The notes below the pieces were generated by a model, which was not told where the DNA came from, searched no databases, and worked only from the letters and a program-made list of their open reading frames with translations. A stretch of 64,000 nt of DNA from Medicago truncatula. Its lineage: Eukaryota > Streptophyta > Magnoliopsida > Fabales > Fabaceae. The number at the start of each line of letters is the position of its first letter. Positions within the stretch are counted from its first letter, which is position 1. Made by a program: the position numbers and the translations under genes. Shown in pieces: positions 58,880 to 64,000 of the stretch. The stretch covers positions 56,894,091-56,958,090 of the forward strand of contig NC_053044.1 in assembly GCF_003473485.1 (NCBI RefSeq). Reading direction: 5' to 3'.

Positions 58880-59975
58880 AAAGGGCAATCCAGTTGGAAC
58901 ACGATACCGTTTCTGTAAGATGATAAAAATTTTGCGAAAACAGCTGAAGAAGCAGCCACTGATTTGACCACATTGTTAATTGAGTTGTTTAATAAGGATG
59001 AAAAACTTCAGAAAAGTTCTCTGTTCATTGTAGCAGAGTCTTATGGTTGCAAATTTTGGATTATCTGCTCTTAAACTATCAGATCTCAGATTAGTCGCAT
59101 TCAATTAATGGTTATTGAAAACAATTCTGACTTATGACTGGGAATAGTTAAATTGTTGTTTTCTTGTTAGGAAATGATGGATCCTTTTGTATTAAAATAT
59201 TTTTAGAACATAATAACTTCAAGAAAATTTATGATTTTGGGAAACTTTTTCTTATGTATGTGTGGTATTAGGAGACGGTTGAATGTCACCAGAAGATTTT
59301 CTGGTGTGTGATAGAATTGTTCTGCCAATAAGTTTATTTTGTTTAGTGGTGGTTTCGAATTGCAGTTGTTGTTCGCTGCAAACCTTTATATTGCGGTAAT
59401 GGACAAATTGGTGGTTGTGACTTGTGGTTGTGGAACCTCAATTTAAAACTATTTGAACTCTCACAAATTTCATACTTGATCCGAATTTTCAGTTCTCGTG
59501 AGGTCCTCCCTTCAAAGCCTTCTCAAGACTTGATGATAATGGACTGAAAAAATCAAGCAGGTAAATATGTTTTCCATCTTCTCAATTAGAAAATGTTGTG
59601 CAAAAGCCAAAAAGGTTAATACATAGACAGGTCAATTTCTCTAGAACCTAACAAATCCATTTTGTAGATCATTATAGCTCAGAGGATCAAGAAGCAACTT
59701 GAAGATGGTAAAGTTTTTTGTGCACCCAACTCATGGAGTAAATCAACATTTGAGTTTGTTAATATCTAATCAATGAATATGTAATATGAATTGTTTGATC
59801 TCAGATCAATAGTTGAGATTGATAATTACGTGTAACTGTGTAACGATATTATTACTGCAGGGAATCCAATCTCAATTTCAATATAGTAAACTTCTTGCTC
59901 TGCTTGATTTATAAGCAGATTACACGAATATGGAAAATATGATCAATGTGAAAAGCGTGTTTGTGGTTATATTAG
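58880..59975. other. Gene-free DNA left of the mariner region
   Basis: No gene is visible. Part of it may be the decayed body of a first mariner copy whose right end lies at 60.4 kb, but I cannot align it with the second copy. Confidence 0.3.
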
Positions 59976-59979
59976 TCAA

Positions 59980-60436
59980 GGATACATTAATCAATATGGG
60001 AACCGTGAATAACAATAGTAAATGCATGGGAACCGTGAATAGTGAATATATTGATTATGAGAACCTTGAATAAAAAGTTTTGGAAAAAGAGAATGGACAA
60101 GGGTAAATTAGGAAGAACATGAACAATTTTACATTGATATTGCAAAACGACTTATAATAATAAATTTATTTTGGTATAAAACCAATCAATTTCTTCTGGG
60201 CTTCTTTCACTCTTTTAGGTTCATTAGGGGTGTTATATCTTTCAGTTTCCAGTTATTATGGTAGACATTTTTTCTCTTTGATTTCATCTGAATTTGTAGT
60301 TCCTTTTTTGCCACAAGGGGTCACCCTGACTTTCTATGGAATCGCAGGTCTCTTTCTAAGTTTACATTGGTGGCTTCTAATTTTTTGGGACAAATGTTTT
60401 TTCCAAAGCGACTTACATTGTGGGACGGAGGGAGTA
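59980..60436 (+). mobile_element. Right end of a first mariner copy (R1)
   Basis: Sequence from 'atgggaaccgtgaataacaa' to the terminal repeat 'aaagcgacttacattgtggg' + 'acggagggag' (60405-60434) is a near copy of 63,519-63,731. The two differ by an insertion of about 230 bases near 60,150-60,385. The terminus is followed by TA (60435-60436), the mariner target. Confidence 0.75.
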
Positions 60437-61399
60437 TTTCTTTTGACCGAATACATCTTGACAAAGTGCCCCTACTCACGTCCAATGCTTCAGAAAGATC
60501 TCTAATAGTTGTTCTTTTTTTCAAAGGAATGTCACGAACTCGATCAAGGTCTACTTGAACTCTCTTGCGCCCACAATTTCCTGCCCTTTTACTAGACACA
60601 TCAGCATGCACTCCTTTGTTCTCGGCAAGTTTCCAAATACGTTGAACATACCGTATATGAAGTGAAAATTGCGACGCCACTAAGCTGGTCATTCCTCTTT
60701 TCAATTTTCCATCAACACTTTTCTCTAATAAAGCCTCATATATTAATCTTCTTTCAATATTAGACAACACCTTTCTCCTTCGTACCTCTGGTACTTCCAA
60801 ATCTGACATGTCATTGTCATTGTCTTCTTCTATATGTAGGATGAAATAAACATTATATAAGACGTTTTCATAGATTAATTATTAGAAAGAAAAGAAAACA
60901 AATTAAATAAATAGGATAAATTATACCCGTACATTCTAATCCAATATCTTCATGTAGTACATTGCTATTTTCTGCATAATTTTCTTCATACTGTTCACTT
61001 TCTAATAACACGCAAAAGAACATATAAGAACATGGAATGTAAAATAATGTTAAAAAAGAAAACTATAAATTAATTGATCAAGTTTGTAGTGTGAGAAAAT
61101 AAGACAAAGTTTATTCTTAACTACAATCATAAGATAGAGGCGTGAAGAAGCAATAAACGGATGTTTAGTTACTTACCAATATGCTCCTGGACATCTTCAT
61201 TCAAACATGTATCAAATGGTTGCACATTCAAGTCAAACGAAAATTGCAGTGGAGAATTTGGAATGATATTAAGATCAATATTTTGTGCTACATTGATGTT
61301 TAAATCGGGGAGATGATGCATTTCATTTGAATTTTGTTGCTGGACATCTCCATTATCAATTTCTTGATTAAAAATTTCAGATTCATGATTTGAAGTCAT
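60435..61399 (-). pseudogene. Mariner transposase, 5' half, inverted
   Basis: Exons on the minus strand are 61177-61399, 60927-61001 and 60435-60829, all with GT-AG borders and in frame. They encode an acidic, Asn/Asp-rich N-terminus with LDLN/DLNIIP-type stretches, then a helix-turn-helix DNA-binding region (VRRRKVLSNIERRLIYEALL, SQFSLHIRYVQRIWKLA, LSEALDVSRGTLSRCIRSK). The frame ends abruptly at a TA, where terminal-repeat sequence of the R1 end takes over. The rest of the protein is encoded on the other strand at 61791 onward. The apparent extra C-terminus of this frame is translated terminal repeat and is not real. Confidence 0.8.
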
Positions 61400-61760
61400 A
61401 TTAGTATGTTTTTGTTTAGTTCAATAATCTTAATTTATAGAAAAAATGAACAGCCACATACTAATTTGTTGGAGGAAAACTTGAAAAAATTTCATGAACA
61501 AATTGGAGGTTTTTTTATAAATCAAATGAAATTTTTCTTTACATGGGAGAAAGAGAGAAAAGGTATCGTTGCCTTGGTACATGCAATTGAAGAGAGAGAG
61601 AAGGAACCATATGAATTCATTGCCTTGGAGTTGGAGGAATGTGGGATGGTGGCAATTAAGTTGGAGTAATTGTGTTGCCAAGGGTAAAAGAGGAAAACAC
61701 ATATTTAATTTTAACAAAGTTCACAAAAGTTAAATATTTCTTAATATGCGTAAAAGTGTC

Positions 61761-61790
61761 AAAGCGACTTACATTGTGGGACGGAGGGAG
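61761..61790 (+). repeat. Mariner terminal inverted repeat (inverted left end, L2)
   Basis: The 30 bases are identical to those at 60405-60434 and nearly identical to 63702-63731, in the same orientation, and are followed by TA. As the 5' end of the minus-strand transposase half, this is the left end of the second mariner copy, now reversed. Confidence 0.85.
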
Positions 61791-62722
61791 TACGAAAAAA
61801 CTCAAATGCTATAAAACCTGCATTAACTGAAGGAAATAAGAAAGCTTGATTACAATTTTGCATATCAATGCTTGATAGTGCTAGCATAGATCGTGATCCA
61901 ATTTTCAAGGGGATGTATAACACCGTTCACATTGACGAGAAGTGGTTTTATTTGAAAGAAAAGTCGAAGAAGTTTTACTTGGTCCATGATGAAGAAGATC
62001 CAATTTTCAGTTGTCAAAGCAAAAATTACATACCAAAAATCATGTTTTTAGTGGCCATTGCTAGACCAAGATTTGATGCACAAGGAAAAGAAATATTCTC
62101 CGGGAAAATTGGTGCATTTCCCTTAATAACAAGAGAGCCAGCTAGAAGGTCTAGTGTAAATAGACCTGTTGGTACACTTGAGACAAAACCAATACAATCG
62201 ATTACTAGAAATGTCATCAAGAAATGTGTGCTTGAGCAAGTTGTACCTTCCATGATGGAACTATGGCCAATTGAAGAAAGGGGTCAACCAATATTTATTC
62301 AACAAGACAATGCAAAAACACACATTGATTCTGAAGATCAAGATTTTCGTTGTGTAGCCTCACAAAATGGATTTGATATTCGTTTGGTGCGTCAACCACC
62401 AAACTCTCCTGATTTAAATGTTTAAGATCTTGGTTTCTTTAGGTCAATTCAAGCCTTACAACACAAGAAGTCTCCTAACTCTGTTGATGATCTTGTGGAT
62501 GCAGTTCAAAAGTCATTTGAAGAGTATGACACTATCCTGTCAAATCGTATATTTTTATCACTTCAATCATGTATGATTGAAATCATGAAAGTAAAAGGTA
62601 CCCACAACTACAAGATTCCACATATGAAGAAAGAACAATTAGAAAGAAGAAAGGAATTGCCAACACAAAGGAAATGTGATATTCAATTGGTGCAAGAGGT
62701 TCTTAGTTATTTAGATCAATAG
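61791..62722 (+). pseudogene. Mariner transposase, 3' half (DD39D catalytic part)
   Basis: Starting at the TA, the frame encodes RKNSNAIKPALTEGNKKA and then the catalytic domain: HIDEKWFY (first Asp), FIQQDNAKTH (second Asp), NSPDLNV and DLGFF (third Asp, 39 residues after the second, the plant mariner spacing). TGA at 61847-61849 and TAA at 62422-62424 interrupt it; each is one base from the expected Arg and Leu codons. The frame ends at TAG 62720-62722. It matches plant mariner-like elements, relatives of Stowaway MITEs. It is inactive because of the stops and the inverted first half. Confidence 0.85.
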
Positions 62723-63040
62723 GTGGAAAAGAATAGTGAGATGTTGAAGTTACTTTCATTTTTGTGTTTTGAGTATTGCTTGGATTTATTCACTGTTAGA
62801 ATATGCTACTGAATGGTTATGAAGAATTATCGTAAAATAAAATCACAAAATTAGTGATGAGTAAATAAACAATTAACAAGAATATAAGTAAGATTGAGAA
62901 AGGATAAAAAGATCTTAAATTCATAAAAAAAAAAAAAAAAAAAAAAAAACAAGTTTTTGTCTGATGCACGGCTCATATTATTGAGAAAGGATTTCCCCTT
63001 AAAAACAACTCTTATTATAAGATGATAAAAAAGACAACTT

Positions 63041-63403
63041 TTAATAAAACTTTGGAAGATAAATCTTGCGTAATTTCTTGTACTCCTTTTTAATTTCGTC
63101 TGAACTGTCATCTTCCTCGTCAGGAAATTTGTTCAAATCCAAACCATTGTCTTCAGGGATATTTAAATCAATGTTTAAGTTGTCTTCAACATCTTCCAAG
63201 TTGTCTTCAACATCTTCTTCATCCATGGTATCTGGAACCATCTCTGAATCAATGGGATCTTCATCATCTTCTTCATCCATGGAATCTGGAACTATTTCTG
63301 GGAATTTAGAAACTTCATCCCCTTCAGTATCAGTAAAAACCTCAGAATCTATAGAGTCTTCTACTACTTCTGAAAATGTTTTTGTGTCTTTGGAAATTTT
63401 CAT
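63041..63403 (-). CDS. Acidic repeat ORF inside the mariner region, function unknown
   Basis: A 120-residue open frame, very rich in Asp, Glu and Ser, contains repeated SMDEED / TMDEED and VEDNLEDVEDNL segments, and DLNIPEDNGLDLN. The similar Asp-Leu-Asn stretches in the transposase N-terminus suggest a common origin. It lies between the transposase 3' half and the right end, on the opposite strand. Whether it is expressed is unknown, and a low-complexity chance frame is possible. Confidence 0.35.
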   Translation of the reverse strand: MKISKDTKTFSEVVEDSIDSEVFTDTEGDEVSKFPEIVPDSMDEEDDEDPIDSEMVPDTMDEEDVEDNLEDVEDNLNIDLNIPEDNGLDLNKFPDEEDDSSDEIKKEYKKLRKIYLPKFY

Positions 63404-63518
63404 GGTTAAAAAAGTAACATTATCATAGTTAGATACAAGTTTATAAAGAGTCTGAGTAACAATTTGTGGAGAGAGTCAATAGTTAAGTTCAATGTCAAAT
63501 TTAATTAATGTAGATTAT

Positions 63519-63733
63519 ATGGGAACCGTGAATAACAATAGTAAATGCATGGGAACCGTGAATAGTGAATATATTGATTATGAGAACCTTGAATAAAAAG
63601 TTTTGGAAAAAGAGAATGGAAAAGGGTAAATTAGGAAGAACATGAATAATTTTACATTGATATTGCAAAACGACTTATAATTTGAGACAAATGTTTTTTC
63701 CAAAGCGACTTACCTTGTGGGACGGAGGGAGTA
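63519..63733 (+). mobile_element. Right end of the second mariner copy (R2)
   Basis: 'gggaaccgtgaataacaata' to the terminal repeat at 63702-63731, followed by TA. This is the expected 3' end for the transposase half encoded at 61.8-62.7 kb. Confidence 0.8.
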
Positions 63734-64000
63734 TTATCTATAGGGTTTTTCTATCATTTGCACGTGTTAAGAAGTTTAAAATAGTAAAATTGTATCGGAA
63801 CTTATGCATTTTATTTATATTAACTATAAAACTTTTTAATAAATAATTGTTGTTTTTCAATGTAAAGTTACTATTTTTTCAATGTAATGTTAGACAAACC
63901 CTTATCTATAAACATCCAATTTTTTACTCTCCAATGGGTGTCTATAGTTTAGCGTCAAATAGGTGAAGCATGCTTTTATGCCCTCTCTCTCTCTTTGTCT
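63734..64000. other. Gene-free DNA at the window end
   Basis: No gene is seen. The window closes on a CT-rich run. Confidence 0.5.

Noticed and set aside
60321-60437. C-terminal end of the minus-strand transposase ORF
   Set aside because: The last residues are translated mariner terminal repeat and a flanking insertion, not transposase.
63066-63428. Serine-rich plus-strand ORF
   Set aside because: It mirrors the acidic minus-strand frame; serine runs come from the complement of Asp/Glu codons.

Overview
This window looks like AT-rich nuclear DNA of a flowering plant. It holds multi-exon genes with GT-AG introns, plant-type nucleoredoxin and chloroplast pseudouridine synthase genes, L1- and RTE-type LINEs, tRNA-derived SINEs, MULE- and hAT-type MITEs, a Helitron-like end and a plant DD39D mariner. 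The repeat style suggests a papilionoid legume such as Medicago, but that is inference. I spliced the gene models by hand, checking frame and splice sites.

Layout. 1-5.7 kb: a three-exon nucleoredoxin gene (+). 6.3-8.15 kb: a decayed LINE. 8.96-13.74 kb: a seven-exon RluD-type RNA pseudouridine synthase gene (+), with MITE, SINE and RTE debris in its introns. 14.4-28.1 kb (-): two copies of a prolyl-tRNA synthetase (ProRS) gene. Copy 1 (15.5-21.0 kb) is a pseudogene with frameshifts, one lost internal exon, a lost last exon and nested transposons. Copy 2 (24.66-27.94 kb) reads as an intact 488-residue, 11-exon gene. A LINE piece with a 15-bp target duplication lies between them. 30.1-32.7 kb: a 5'-truncated L1-type LINE, open except for one nonsense codon. 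33.5-54.6 kb: three related blocks, each with a prolyl 4-hydroxylase-like gene (-). Copy A is dead; copies B and C read through fully. Between and around them lie a ProRS exon chimera, MITEs, an RTE LINE, a Helitron-like element inside a SINE, and a 1.6-kb long-TIR MULE. 56.4-63.7 kb: further MITEs and a rearranged mariner.

Two structures stand out. First, P4H-like copy C carries five tandem mini-exons of exactly 33 nt (52928-53425) in units of about 117 bp. Each has a TTTCAG acceptor and a GTGAGTG donor, the same phase and no stop, so the predicted N-terminus is an 11-residue repeat. The repeat and the preceding exon resemble the first coding exon of the neighbouring ProRS gene, which suggests exon capture followed by expansion. 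Second, the mariner transposase gene is cut exactly at an internal TA. Its 5' half, with its own terminal repeat, is inverted between two TA-flanked ends, the geometry expected of reversed-ends transposition.

The intact genes (redox protein, rRNA modification, tRNA charging, prolyl hydroxylation) do not form an obvious pathway; what links ProRS and P4H here is shared exon sequence, not demonstrated function.
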